From: Nitrospiraceae bacterium
Lineage (GTDB): Bacteria > Nitrospirota > Nitrospiria > Nitrospirales > Nitrospiraceae
Direction of reading: 5' to 3'
Assembly (NCBI GenBank): GCA_035623075.1
Contig: DASPUC010000022.1
Coordinates: 212,198-276,197, forward strand
Length of the DNA: 64,000 nucleotides
Of this stretch, positions 8,562 through 20,554 are shown one piece after another (the first letter of the stretch is position 1; the number at the start of each line of letters is the position of its first letter). The position numbers and the translations under genes are program-made. The notes beneath the pieces are model-generated. The model had not been told where the DNA came from, ran no database searches, and saw only the letters and a list, made by a program, of their open reading frames with translations.

Positions 8562-9666
8562 AGATCGCCCTCCACCACAACATCGTCCCCCAGGCGGCGG
8601 ACGGTGACGTTCCGGAGCTTCATCGATTGAGCCAATCGTCCTGGGCTCCGATCACCGATGACGGCACGTGCATCCTGGCCGCCCATGAGCGTGGGCGCCA
8701 TATAAAGAACGACGTGATTGACCAGCTTCGATCGTAACGCCACTGCGTTGAGTGTACTTCCGCCTTCAATGAGGACTGACGTCACGCCGTTCTTACCTAG
8801 ATATGCCATTAACGCCCGGAGGACCAGGCGACCGCGAACCGACGGTAGCATTGCGACTTCAATCCCTCGTTGCTCGAGTAGACGTACTTTGGCCCGAGAT
8901 ACCTTGGATGTTGTGGCAATCAATGTCCGCGCATGCTTCGAAAAGACCTTGGCTGACGGAGGCACGCGAAGACGGCTGTCCGCGACGACACGCAACGGCT
9001 GACGCGCAGCCAGTTTGAGGGGATACCCGGAAATCCGGGCGGTCAAGGAAGGATCGTCCTTGATGACCGTGCCGCTCCCGACCAGAATGGCGTCGACCGT
9101 TCGTCTGAGCTGATGCACCTCTTGTCGCGCCTTGGCGCCCGTGATCCATCGCGACTCTCCTCGGGCCGTGGCAATCTTTCCATCCAGCGTCATTCCTGCT
9201 TTCAGAATAACGTACGGACGACCTGTACTAACCCAATGGACATAGGTGCGATTAAGGTTCTCCGCCTCCTCCCGTGCCACACCAACTGTCACGGTCACCC
9301 CGGCGCGTCGAAGCTGGGCGACTCCCCGCCCCTTAACGGATGGATTGGGATCGATCATGGCTACGACGACCCGACGCACGCCTGATTCGATCACCGCGGG
9401 GACGCAGGGCGGAGTCCGTTTGTCGACATGATGGCAAGGCTCCAGCGTCACATAGAGGGTCGCGCGGAGGGTGCGAGGTCCGGCTTCCTGAAGCGCAAGA
9501 ATTTCCGCGTGGGGTTGTCCCGGGCCGTGGTGGTAGCCGCGACCGACAATGCGTCCCTGTGCCACGACAAGCGCGCCGACCATCGGATTCGGGCTGGTCT
9601 TGCCGCGGCCTTTCGCAGCTAGACGAAGAGCCACGGTCATGAAGCGGAGATCCTGTGCGGCGGTGA

Positions 9667-9670
<4 letters not shown>
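8558..9670 (-). CDS. ribD: bifunctional diaminohydroxyphosphoribosylaminopyrimidine deaminase / 5-amino-6-(5-phosphoribosylamino)uracil reductase
   Basis: 370 aa, the usual length. It carries out steps two and three of riboflavin synthesis. The N-terminal deaminase domain (residues 1-145) has the zinc site: HAE in QPHAEILAL and the PCHH...PPC pair in LEPCHHVDKRTPPC. The C-terminal reductase domain (about 150-365) has the NADPH-binding entry LKAGMTLDGKIAT and the glycine motif IEGGSTLNA. The ATG overlaps the ppdK stop by four bases, and its TGA is shared with the probable CTG start of the following esterase gene. ribE is five genes downstream. ribBA and ribH are not in this window. Confidence 0.95.
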
Positions 9671-12468
<2,798 letters not shown>

Positions 12469-12493
12469 GAGCCCTTCTCCTTCTGCTAGGACG

Positions 12494-13009
12494 TCACTGT
12501 ACGAATGAGGTCTGCCCAGCGGCTGCATCCAAATGTAACTTATACCGCCTGACCAAATAGCGTTGTACCACAGCCCCCATGACGATCACGACAACGACGA
12601 AGAGTGCAACTCCGAGCAACCGATAGTCGGCGCGAATTCCTTGATCGACATAGTACCGCCCATCGGCGCCTTGGCGGACCTTCATGTCATTCTGGAGTTG
12701 ATGAGTCTTTCCGGAAGGATCAGACAAGTTGATCCATTCGGAACAGAGTCGCATCGGCTCCGACGCGCCAGCCACCTTCTGCCATGTCAACCTGAGACAG
12801 ATGTCTTGCTTCGCATTGAAATAGTCCGGGCTCCTGACCAGCTCGTCGAGATTAACCCCGCTGGCCCAGACACCGAATAGAAGAATCACATTACAAATGA
12901 TGATCAGGGCAATGGATACTGCGATACCGAGGCGCCGGACGCGGCCTGCCCGTTGCTCTGCCTCAACCGAAAGTCGCGGGGCAATTTCGTTCAGGAAAGC
13001 CTGTTCCAT
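12494..13009 (-). CDS. two-helix membrane protein of unknown function
   Basis: 171 aa. A cytoplasmic N-terminus (MEQAFLNEIAPRLS) leads to helix 1 (VSIALIIICNVILLFGVWA, about 30-50). A roughly 75-residue exported loop with two cysteines (DICLRL, MRLCSEW) follows, then helix 2 (LLGVALFVVVVIVMGAVV, about 130-148) and a basic tail. It lies between glyS (23 bases upstream) and ppdK (25 bases downstream) on the same strand. No family was recognised. Confidence 0.65.
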   Translation of the reverse strand: MEQAFLNEIAPRLSVEAEQRAGRVRRLGIAVSIALIIICNVILLFGVWASGVNLDELVRSPDYFNAKQDICLRLTWQKVAGASEPMRLCSEWINLSDPSGKTHQLQNDMKVRQGADGRYYVDQGIRADYRLLGVALFVVVVIVMGAVVQRYLVRRYKLHLDAAAGQTSFVQ

Positions 13010-13032
13010 TCGGTCGCTCCAGTGGCAACACC

Positions 13033-15201
13033 CTAGCTCCCTTGTACCACAATCCGAGAGAAGTCGGCGAATGACATAAAGGTCTCATCGACTTCCTTGA
13101 GCAAGGAGAGTCGGTTATTCCGCAATGTGGGGTCCTCTGCGTTTACCATCACGCCGTTGAAAAAGGCATCGATCGCCGGCTTTACACGGACCAACGCATC
13201 CAGGGCCTTCTGATACTCCCCTTGCCGCATGTGGTGGTCGAAGTCTTGACGACACAAACCATTCTGCTGATGGAGCTCCGTCTCGGCGGCATCTTTAAAC
13301 ACCGTAGGATCGATTGGTCCACGGTCCCATTGCTCTTTCTCCACGAGCCGATGCGCACGTTTGAACCCGATAATGAGCGGGTCAAATTCTTGTTGCGTCG
13401 TAATTCCCTGAAGCGCGTGCATCTTGGCTAGCTGATCCTGCAGATCGAACTGGCGATGGTCGGCTACCAGAAGAACAGCATCCATCACGTCGTCGCGCAG
13501 TCCGTGCTTTACCCTCCCGTAGTATCTGACTCGCTCAAACAGAAACTCCACCATCCGCTGTTGCTGGACATCAGACCCGGCTACCGCCTTGAACCCACTC
13601 TCGGCGACGATCGTCCTAGCCTGCTCGATCACCCGGCCCAGATCGAGCCGGAGGCCTCCCTCCACTAAGACACGCACGATGGCAGTTGCATGGCGACGCA
13701 ATGCAAACGGATCTTCCGATCCCGTTGGCACCATGCCGACGTGAAAGAACGCCGCGATGGTATCGATGCGGTCCGCTAGGGACACCACTTGCCCTTCGAG
13801 CGAGCGAGGTAGATCCCCCTCCATCGCACGAGGCTTATAGTGATCCATGATGGCATGGCTTACAGGAACTGGCTCTTGATCATGCAGCGCATAATAGCCG
13901 CCCATGACCCCTTGCAACTCGGGAAACTCCCCCACGATACCGGATAAGAGATCGGCTTTGCACAGGCTTGCAGCCCGAGAACAAATCGTAGCTGACTCCT
14001 GATCCATACCCAATTGCTGCGCTAACAGAACGGCAAGCTTGGTAATTCGTTCCTGTTTCTGGGCCATGGTGCCGAGCTTCTGGTGAAACACGACACCGGA
14101 GAGCTTCGTCACTCGTTCCGCGAGTGTGGTCTTTCGATCTTCATCGTAGAAGAATCTGGCATCAGCCAACCGAGCCGCTAAGACACGCTCGTTCCCTTGT
14201 CGAATGAGCGACATGTCCTTCATCTCGTTGTTGGCGACGGCAATGAAGTGTGCGGCTAAGGCACCGCTCTTCTTGTCCCGCACTGAAAAGAATCCCTGAT
14301 GCTCTTTCATCGAGGTGATCAGGATTTCCGACGGTACCGATAAATATTCCGGCCTGAAACTCCCCATGATAGGAACCGGCCACTCCGTGCTGTAGGTCGC
14401 TTGTTCCAGCAAAGCCTCGTCCGCATTCAAGTGAACTCCGGCCTTCTGACTGACCTGCATCAACTGTTCGTGAATCACTGCGCGTCGTTTGTCCTGCTCG
14501 ACCATGACGCCGACCCGTTTGAGTCCGGACTCGTAGGAGGCATAATCACGGACGACCACTGCTTTGCCGCCTCCGAGAATACGGTGTCCGTAAGTACTAC
14601 GACCGGCTTTAACACCGGCTACCTCAATCGGCAGCACGGTCCCATCGAAGAGGGCGAGTAACCACCGCACCGGTCTGGCAAATCGAACCCCTGCCTCATT
14701 CCACTTCATCGATTTCGGGAAGGAGAGTGTGGCGATGATCTGAGGTACCAACTCTGCCAACACCTCACGAGTCGGTTGTCCTTCTTCACGCTTGACCGCG
14801 AAGAGATACTCGCCTTTCGGAGTCTGCCTGAGCTGAAGATCTTGCACCGCCACCCCTTGCCCAGAGGCAAATCCGACCGCCGCTTTCGTCGGTTGACCGG
14901 TTTGATCGAAGGCAACCGCTTTGGACGGTCCCATGGTTTCTTTCACCGTTGCAGTTTGATGGGCAGTCAGTCCGTTCACTACGAAGACGAGACGCCGGGG
15001 GGTTCCCACCGTGTGCACGTGCCGATAGGACAGCCGCGATTCTGCCAGCATCCGTTCGGTGTTTTCTTTGAGCGATGCGAGGGCCGGGGCAATAAAGTCA
15101 AAGGGGAGCTCTTCGCTACCGATCTCCACCAACAGTTCGGCCGCGCTCGATGAGCGAGACGTCGCGTGCTTCTTGGATGTTGCAACCTTGGCTCTGCCCA
15201 T
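13033..15201 (-). CDS. glyS: glycyl-tRNA synthetase, beta subunit
   Basis: 722 aa, slightly above the usual 690. It is the tRNA-binding subunit of the bacterial alpha2beta2 enzyme. The conserved N-terminal ELLVEIGSEELPFDF (about residue 25) and the repeated HD-like core with SLADRIDTIAAFFHVG, PTGSEDPFALRR and a C-terminal anticodon-binding helical region are present. The start is taken at ATG 15201 rather than the TTG one codon earlier. An AGGA overlapping the end of glyQ is the likely ribosome site. It is co-transcribed with glyQ, 14 bases downstream of its stop. Confidence 0.95.
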   Translation of the reverse strand: MGRAKVATSKKHATSRSSSAAELLVEIGSEELPFDFIAPALASLKENTERMLAESRLSYRHVHTVGTPRRLVFVVNGLTAHQTATVKETMGPSKAVAFDQTGQPTKAAVGFASGQGVAVQDLQLRQTPKGEYLFAVKREEGQPTREVLAELVPQIIATLSFPKSMKWNEAGVRFARPVRWLLALFDGTVLPIEVAGVKAGRSTYGHRILGGGKAVVVRDYASYESGLKRVGVMVEQDKRRAVIHEQLMQVSQKAGVHLNADEALLEQATYSTEWPVPIMGSFRPEYLSVPSEILITSMKEHQGFFSVRDKKSGALAAHFIAVANNEMKDMSLIRQGNERVLAARLADARFFYDEDRKTTLAERVTKLSGVVFHQKLGTMAQKQERITKLAVLLAQQLGMDQESATICSRAASLCKADLLSGIVGEFPELQGVMGGYYALHDQEPVPVSHAIMDHYKPRAMEGDLPRSLEGQVVSLADRIDTIAAFFHVGMVPTGSEDPFALRRHATAIVRVLVEGGLRLDLGRVIEQARTIVAESGFKAVAGSDVQQQRMVEFLFERVRYYGRVKHGLRDDVMDAVLLVADHRQFDLQDQLAKMHALQGITTQQEFDPLIIGFKRAHRLVEKEQWDRGPIDPTVFKDAAETELHQQNGLCRQDFDHHMRQGEYQKALDALVRVKPAIDAFFNGVMVNAEDPTLRNNRLSLLKEVDETFMSFADFSRIVVQGS

Positions 15202-15215
15202 CAATCAGATCATTC

Positions 15216-16151
15216 CTACGACTTGAATAGGCGACGGGTGGTCTGCCGGCGTTCCGTTTTCGACGAGGTGCTGGGACGATCGCTCAGTGGGTGGCCCATG
15301 GCGGCCCGTTCTTCGGCATACCGTTCCGCACATTGCCGCGCCAACGCTCGCACCCGCGCTATGTAACCAGTTCGCTCCGCAACGCTGATGGCCCCGCGGG
15401 CATCGAGTAGATTGAACATGTGCGAGGTCTTGATGCAGTAGTCGTAAGCGGGCAACGTCAGCCTCGCATCTTTCTTGGCAAGCAGGCGCTTGCACTCCGC
15501 CTCGAACGCTTGGAAGGTAGCTCCTAACATCGCGACATCCCCCTCCTCAAAGTTGTAACGGGAGAACTGGACCTCCGTTTCATGATGGATGTCGCCGTAG
15601 GTGATTCCCTCCGTCCAAGTCAGATCGAACACGTTATCGACTTGTTGCAGGTACATCGCGATCCGTTCGGTTCCGTAAGTCAGTTCAACCGTGATCGGAT
15701 TAAGTTCGATTCCTCCGATCTCTTGAAAGTAGGTGAACTGGGTGATTTCCATCCCGTCAAGTCGCACCTCCCATCCCAACCCCCAAGCTCCCAACGTCGG
15801 AGATTCCCAGTCGTCCTGCATGAACCGAATATCATGCTGTTTCGGATTGATCCCCAGCCGGGCGAGGCTCTCTAGATACAGGTCTTGAATGTTATCCGGT
15901 GACGGCTTCAGTACCACCTGGTACTGGTAGTAGTGCTGTAGTCGGTTCGGATTTTCTCCGTACCGCCCGTCTGTTGGTCGACGACAGGGTTGCGCATAGG
16001 CCGAGCGCCAGGGCTCCGGGCCGAGCGAGCGTAAGAAGGTCGCAGGATGAAAGGTCCCAGCCCCCATTTCGAGGTCGTATGGCTGCTGAATAACGCAGCC
16101 TTGGTCGGCCCAGAAGCGATGGAGGGTAAGGATCAGGTCCTGGAAGGTCAC
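15216..16151 (-). CDS. glyQ: glycyl-tRNA synthetase, alpha subunit
   Basis: 311 aa, the usual length. It is the catalytic class II subunit that forms glycyl-adenylate. The start [19 protein letters not shown] and the motif region [19 protein letters not shown] are diagnostic. Further core motifs are [14 protein letters not shown] and [23 protein letters not shown]. The start codon is GTG at 16151, with a weak ribosome site. It heads the long minus-strand series that continues through glyS to ppdK and the rib genes, divergent from the Rrf2 regulator. Confidence 0.95.
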   Translation of the reverse strand: MTFQDLILTLHRFWADQGCVIQQPYDLEMGAGTFHPATFLRSLGPEPWRSAYAQPCRRPTDGRYGENPNRLQHYYQYQVVLKPSPDNIQDLYLESLARLGINPKQHDIRFMQDDWESPTLGAWGLGWEVRLDGMEITQFTYFQEIGGIELNPITVELTYGTERIAMYLQQVDNVFDLTWTEGITYGDIHHETEVQFSRYNFEEGDVAMLGATFQAFEAECKRLLAKKDARLTLPAYDYCIKTSHMFNLLDARGAISVAERTGYIARVRALARQCAERYAEERAAMGHPLSDRPSTSSKTERRQTTRRLFKS

Positions 16152-16358
16152 AAACAGTCCAGCAGTCGTCCGGGCAGTTGTGGAAATGGGCTCGCTCTGA
16201 ACCAGAAAATGAGGTGTGAAGCTAACAGGAATGCGCGCAGGCTGTCAAGCAACATTCCCTCTGTGATCAATGGGTTGCGGAAGAACCGTAACCAAAGAAG
16301 TTGCTACTGTTGATCCAGATGAGATTCGCTCTAAACATAGAAAAGCGAACATGAACTC

Positions 16359-16388
16359 TTGACGGTCAGATGATGGGTAGTCTATTGT
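16359..16388 (+). promoter_or_regulatory. sigma70 promoter of the Rrf2-TSUP operon
   Basis: TTGACG (16359-16364) and TATTGT (16383-16388) are 18 bases apart. The predicted start of transcription, near 16395, falls inside the operator at 16393-16417, which is the arrangement expected for autorepression. The resulting leader is about 27 bases and contains no clear Shine-Dalgarno sequence. Confidence 0.5.
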
Positions 16389-16392
16389 CAGA

Positions 16393-16417
16393 AAACTTGA
16401 TTAACTAAGTCGATTTA
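16393..16417. promoter_or_regulatory. Rrf2/IscR-type operator
   Basis: The imperfect palindrome with core TTGATTAACTAAGTCGA (16397-16413) has AT-rich shoulders AAAC and TTTA. It follows the layout of the IscR type 1 motif (YYGACT, AT-rich centre, AGTCRR, flanked by S and TA). It ends four bases before the Rrf2 start codon and overlaps the predicted transcription start. Confidence 0.55.
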
Positions 16418-16421
16418 GACG

Positions 16422-16856
16422 ATGAAACTATCAAAGAAAAGCGAATATGGCCTTCGAGCCCTGCTAGAACTTACCCTCGCCTACGGCAAGACCTCACTTC
16501 AACGTCACGACATCGCAGACCGTCAACACATTCCTGTGGAGTTTCTCGAACAAATTTTACTCGCACTGAAGCGTGCCGGTTTGCTTGCCAGCCGACGGGG
16601 AATGAAAGGCGGCTATCAGCTGATCAAACGACCAGAAGACATTACGGTTGGCCAAGTCATCCGCATTCTGGATGGCCCGCTTGCGCCAATCAGCTGTGTG
16701 AGCAAGACAGCCTACCAAAAATGTCGAGATTGCCCCTATGCGGACAAACCAGTCTGTCCGGTCCAGCAGGTGATGGGACCGGTACGCGACGCCATTGCAG
16801 ATATCCTGGACAACTATACATTAAATGACTTCGCAGCAAGTCGTCGAGAAGGGTAG
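16422..16856 (+). CDS. Rrf2-family transcriptional regulator with an Fe-S type cysteine cluster
   Basis: 144 aa. The winged helix-turn-helix occupies residues 1-85: MKLSKKSEYGLRALLEL, then the recognition helix region IPVEFLEQILLALKRAGL and wing RRGMKGGYQL. Cys92, Cys101, Cys104 and Cys112 cluster in the region where IscR, NsrR and RsrR bind Fe-S clusters, so redox, NO or Fe-S sensing is plausible. CymR, the Firmicutes cysteine regulator, is the other close relative. A TSUP transporter starts two bases after its stop. An operator-like palindrome precedes it, so it probably represses its own operon. Confidence 0.85.
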   Translation: MKLSKKSEYGLRALLELTLAYGKTSLQRHDIADRQHIPVEFLEQILLALKRAGLLASRRGMKGGYQLIKRPEDITVGQVIRILDGPLAPISCVSKTAYQKCRDCPYADKPVCPVQQVMGPVRDAIADILDNYTLNDFAASRREG

Positions 16857-16858
16857 CC

Positions 16859-17692
16859 ATGGACCAAATTGTGCTGATCCTCATCACGTTCCTCGCTGCA
16901 ACAGTCAATGGAGCTCTGGGATATGGCTTTTCCTCCATCACTGTTCCCGTCGCCTTGTTGTTTTATACCAATCGCGTCTTGAATCCAGCCCTGGTTCTCG
17001 TTGAACTCGTGATCAATAGCTACGTCCTCTACATCAACCGGAAGAGCATCCCGAACATTTGGTGGCGCGTCGCACCTATTCTTATCGGCCTGGGGATCGG
17101 CATTGGGATCGGGAGCTATATCCTTTTTATGGTCCAACCGGCCTGGATTAAATTTGTAACCTACATTACTTTACTACCTCTGATTCTCCTCCAGGCTGCC
17201 GGAATCAGAAAACCTATTCGTGCCGAGAAAACCATTGCCATCCCTTTTGGGATGGGAATCGGTACGCTCTATTCCGTCACCACCATCTCCGGCCCTCCCT
17301 TGGCGTTGCTGTTTAACAATCAAGGATATGCCAAGCAGGATTTCCGAGCCGCCTTGGGTGTTATTCGTGTGGCCGAATCCAGTCTGACCGCCGTGGCATA
17401 TGGCTTCCTCGGCCTCTACAGTGCCGGTAGTATGGAAATCATTCCGTTGATTGTCCCGAGCGTGTTGCTGGGTATTCCTCTTGGAACGTATCTGATCCGC
17501 TGGATGGATCCCGAAACATTCCGGCGGATCTGTATGGCGTTTGATGCCTTGGTAGTCGCGTTTGGCTTGTCCCGAGTGCTCGTCGAGTTGCAACTGGCCT
17601 CTGCTATTACCACGTACACCATCCTGTCAATCGTGGTCCTCCTCAATGGGTTCCTATTGTATCGCTTCTTCAAAGAACGCTCGGTCCCGTAA
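16859..17692 (+). CDS. TSUP (TauE/SafE) family membrane transporter
   Basis: 277 aa with about eight hydrophobic helices in two repeats. The family pattern is seen in helix 1 (FLAATVNGALGYGFSSITVP) and its repeat counterpart (YSVTTISGPPLALLFNNQGY, about residue 140). TSUP proteins export or import sulfite, sulfoacetate, taurine-derived anions or related organosulfonates. The exact substrate is unknown. Coupling with an Rrf2 regulator (two-base spacing) suggests sulfur-anion export under Fe-S or cysteine control. Nothing downstream is on the same transcript with certainty. Confidence 0.85.
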   Translation: MDQIVLILITFLAATVNGALGYGFSSITVPVALLFYTNRVLNPALVLVELVINSYVLYINRKSIPNIWWRVAPILIGLGIGIGIGSYILFMVQPAWIKFVTYITLLPLILLQAAGIRKPIRAEKTIAIPFGMGIGTLYSVTTISGPPLALLFNNQGYAKQDFRAALGVIRVAESSLTAVAYGFLGLYSAGSMEIIPLIVPSVLLGIPLGTYLIRWMDPETFRRICMAFDALVVAFGLSRVLVELQLASAITTYTILSIVVLLNGFLLYRFFKERSVP

Positions 17693-18048
17693 GTCTGACC
17701 GCTTCCACTTTCCTCTGTCATAGCCTAGCTTGGAAACTCCGAGATTTCTCCTGTTCTTCTTTTTGCCTGTAGGCTAGTCCCTACACTTCCTGCACTCTTC
17801 CTTCAAAATTTCTTGACCGGGCTCGCCACCTGCCCGGAGATACGCCAATCGTCAATAATCTATAACCTCTGAACTTTTCACAGTTCTTAATCTTGCAGCG
17901 CTGCACCTTCGGCGATGTTCAGGGCTCTCCCACATCCCGTCACCCACGGCATCGCCCTTGCTGAAGGGACTGCCGGGTACGAAGCGTCGCGATATTTCGT
18001 TGCTCGATGCCGGACCCAAGTAAGAATTAGGATCCTCTGCCGATCGAT
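17693..18048. other. 356-base intergenic region with hairpins
   Basis: There is no credible gene. A stem CCGGGC (17816-17821) / GCCCGG (17831-17836) with a nine-base loop may end the TSUP transcript, although it lacks a T run. Further downstream lies the structured element described separately at 17947-18012. An AT-rich stretch with TCTATAACC near 17860 may hold a promoter for the FnIII gene. Confidence 0.5.
17947..18012 (+). other. structured leader with mutually exclusive stems upstream of the FnIII lipoprotein
   Basis: CGGCATCG (17947-17954) pairs perfectly with CGATGCCG (18005-18012), enclosing a perfect hairpin CCCTT-GCTG-AAGGG (17955-17968) and a CGAA/TTCG pair (17980-17983 with 17996-17999). 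The left arm can instead pair CGGCA with TGCCG at 17971-17975. Two exclusive folds just ahead of a start codon are typical of regulated leaders. It does not show the conserved GCAAA-type elements of the GEMM c-di-GMP riboswitch. Identity unknown. Confidence 0.4.
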
Positions 18049-18537
18049 TTGAGAAGGTTCTGCTCTCTAATGCGCCTATTAGCCCTCTGGTTATCTTCTA
18101 CCTGTCAATTGTTGTGTACCGCTACACGGTTCGGCCTCGGAGTCGTCATCATGGCACTCATCATCGGTTGTGGTGGTGGCGGGACGGACCCCAGTGGCAA
18201 TTCGATGGTACCACCACCGAGCGGTGGGGGATCAAGCTCAGGTGGTGGTCCAAGTACAGGTGGCGGCGGCTCCGCTAGTCCCACTGCTTCTGTTTCACTT
18301 GCCTGGAATCCCGATTCTGATCCATCCGTGTATGCCTATTTCGTTCACTATGGGACGCAGTCCGCCGGCCAATCTGGCAGTTGTAATTACACCGCCTCAA
18401 CCTTTGTTGGATCCCCCTCTGCAACGGTCACGGGACTTGACCCCAACACACAATATTTCTTCGCAGTCAGCGCATACAACGGCCTTGAAAGCACCTGTTC
18501 GAACGAAGTGTCGACGGTCACTCAGCCAGCCGCATAG
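18049..18537 (+). CDS. lipoprotein with a single fibronectin type III-like domain
   Basis: 162 aa from 18049. Starts at ATG 18070 or 18151 are also possible. A hydrophobic segment ends in the lipobox LIIGC, after which a Gly/Ser-rich linker of about 50 residues leads to one FnIII domain (ASVSLAWNPDSDPSVYAYFV, then a C-terminal YFFAVSAYN). Two cysteines in the domain (SCNYT, STCSNE) may pair. The domain is paralogous to the C-terminal domain of the Kelch protein at 62820-63728, which has LTWDPSTDPSVRGYKVYYGT and SCSSNEV. It is probably anchored in the outer membrane and exposed for adhesion or matrix binding. Confidence 0.72.
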   Translation: MRRFCSLMRLLALWLSSTCQLLCTATRFGLGVVIMALIIGCGGGGTDPSGNSMVPPPSGGGSSSGGGPSTGGGGSASPTASVSLAWNPDSDPSVYAYFVHYGTQSAGQSGSCNYTASTFVGSPSATVTGLDPNTQYFFAVSAYNGLESTCSNEVSTVTQPAA

Positions 18538-18688
18538 GCTTTTGCAAGTTTCCGACGTATTCGTCCATCTTTCATTGACTCCCTTACCCTGGGTTTGTTA
18601 GCCTCACACTCCGCTGCTTGGGCTTCGCGCAGCTCTTTTTCAAAAGCGGCTTTTCCCTTTTTCCACAAATCCCCGGGAAGGAGATGGC

Positions 18689-20554
18689 ATGGCTGGTTCG
18701 ACGATACCATCCGAGCTTGTCAGCGAGCTTCACAACAAAGCGACACAGCTCCGAATCGACTGCGTGCGAGCTACTTCTGAAGCCGGGAGCGGCCATCCCT
18801 CCAGTTGCTGTTCAGCCGCAGACATTGTGGCTGCACTTTTCTTTTCCGTCATGCGCTATGATCCGAAGAATCCGAAAGCTCGCAATAGTGATCGCTTTGT
18901 CCTCTCGAAGGGCCACGCGGCGCCTTTGCTTTATGCCGCCTGGGCTGAAGCAGGACTTTTTCCCAAGGGCGATCTGTTGAAATTACGAACCTTGACATCA
19001 GATTTGGAAGGGCACCCGACTCCCCGCCTGTCCTTTGTCGACATGGCCACCGGCTCCCTCGGTCAAGGACTGCCCGTTGGGATCGGTATCGCCTTGAATG
19101 CCAAATATATCGATAAGCTAGACCATCGCACCTACGTCCTCATGGGTGATGGAGAGTCCGTCGAAGGGTCTGTCTGGGAAGCGGTCGAAGCAGCTCGCCA
19201 TCACCAACTCGATAACTTGTGCGCGGTCGTCGATATCAACCGTCTCGGCCAAAGCGACCCCACCATGCTGCAACACGATATGGAGGCCTATCACTCACGA
19301 TGGAGCGGATTCGGTTGGCACGCGATCGTCGTGGATGGACACGATCTTTCCGCATTGCTTGCGGCCTTCGACGAGGCGTCGCACGTAGCAGGCAAACCAA
19401 CCGTCCTGCTGGCCAAGACGCTGAAAGGCCGCGGCATCTCGTTCATGGAAAACCACCCGAGCTGGCATGGAAAACCAATTCCCAAAGGGGAAGAGACGCA
19501 GAAGGCCATCGACGAACTGACCAGACAGTTCAAACCCATCAGTGCATCGGTACGCATTCAGACGCCGACGGCATCAGCTCCCCGTTCTTTCGCCGCCAAC
19601 CCTCTTCCGCGTTCCCCATACAAGCGAGGAGATTCCGCCGCGACGCGCGAAGCATTCGGGGTGGCCTTGGAGGCTCTCGGATCGGTGAACCAGTTAGTCG
19701 TGGGTCTCGATGCGGACGTCAAGAACTCAACCTACACGGACAAATTCGGCAAGAAGTTTCCCGATCGCTTTTTCGAGAACTTCATCGCCGAGCAGAACAT
19801 GGTCGGTGCGGCAGCCGGCCTAGCAGCCTGCGGAAAGATCCCGTTCGCGGCGACATTCGCCTGTTTCCTTACACGGGCGTACGACTTCATCCGCATGGCG
19901 GCTATCAGTCAATCGAATATCAAGCTCATCGGAACCCATGTAGGTGTCAGCATCGGTGAAGATGGCCCGTCCCAGATGGGTTTAGAAGACATCGCCATGA
20001 TGGCCGCTCAGCCTGGTGTCACCGTGCTCTACCCTTCAGATGCCACCACCACCTACCGTCTGGTTGAACTTGCGGCGAACCACAAAGGTATGGTGTACCT
20101 GCGTGCCGGCCGTCCAAAGTCGCCCGTGTTATATGGACCTGAGGAAGAATTTCAAATCGGGGGAAGCAAGCTCGTTCGCCAAAGTGCCTCCGATACCCTG
20201 ACGATCGTCGCTGCAGGTGTCACTCTTTTTGAAGCCCTCAAGGCCCATGATCAATTGAAGGCTGCTGGAATCTCTGTACGAGTGATTGACCTCTATAGCA
20301 TCGTCCCCATCGACCGCGCCACCTTAATGGACAGTGCCCGGCTCACACAGGGCAGAATCCTGACCGTGGAGGATCACTACCCCCACGGTGGATTGGGTGA
20401 TGCAGTCCTCAGTGCAGTGGGATCGGAAGGCATTCGAGTACACAAATTGGCCATCCGTACGATTCCCCATAGCGGAAAGCCAGAGGAACTCGTGGATCAC
20501 TTTGGCATCGGAGCGCGATCGATTGTTGAAGCGGCCAAACAAATCCTTAAGTAG
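18689..20554 (+). CDS. tkt: transketolase
   Basis: 621 aa, the shorter single-chain form (classical bacterial enzymes are about 660). It transfers two-carbon ketol units in the pentose phosphate pathway using thiamine diphosphate. Visible motifs are GSGHPSSCCSAADIVAAL, LSKGHAAPLLYAAWAEAG, the ThDP/Mg2+ motif GDGESVEGSVWEA (about residue 155), the catalytic Glu in FIAEQNMVGAAAG (about 370) and a C-terminal transketolase domain. The ATG at 18689 follows GGGAAGGAG. The end of the gene contains the start of the Crp/Fnr gene in another frame. Confidence 0.95.
   Translation: MAGSTIPSELVSELHNKATQLRIDCVRATSEAGSGHPSSCCSAADIVAALFFSVMRYDPKNPKARNSDRFVLSKGHAAPLLYAAWAEAGLFPKGDLLKLRTLTSDLEGHPTPRLSFVDMATGSLGQGLPVGIGIALNAKYIDKLDHRTYVLMGDGESVEGSVWEAVEAARHHQLDNLCAVVDINRLGQSDPTMLQHDMEAYHSRWSGFGWHAIVVDGHDLSALLAAFDEASHVAGKPTVLLAKTLKGRGISFMENHPSWHGKPIPKGEETQKAIDELTRQFKPISASVRIQTPTASAPRSFAANPLPRSPYKRGDSAATREAFGVALEALGSVNQLVVGLDADVKNSTYTDKFGKKFPDRFFENFIAEQNMVGAAAGLAACGKIPFAATFACFLTRAYDFIRMAAISQSNIKLIGTHVGVSIGEDGPSQMGLEDIAMMAAQPGVTVLYPSDATTTYRLVELAANHKGMVYLRAGRPKSPVLYGPEEEFQIGGSKLVRQSASDTLTIVAAGVTLFEALKAHDQLKAAGISVRVIDLYSIVPIDRATLMDSARLTQGRILTVEDHYPHGGLGDAVLSAVGSEGIRVHKLAIRTIPHSGKPEELVDHFGIGARSIVEAAKQILK

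Noticed and set aside
17947..18012. GEMM-I c-di-GMP riboswitch
   Set aside because: Three-helix outline is suggestive, but the conserved GCAAA segments and tetraloop receptor were not found.
18522..18710. Minus-strand frame of 62 codons between the FnIII gene and tkt, charged and helical
   Set aside because: It overlaps both flanking genes and has no ribosome site; kept out although its Lys/Glu-rich helix looks protein-like.
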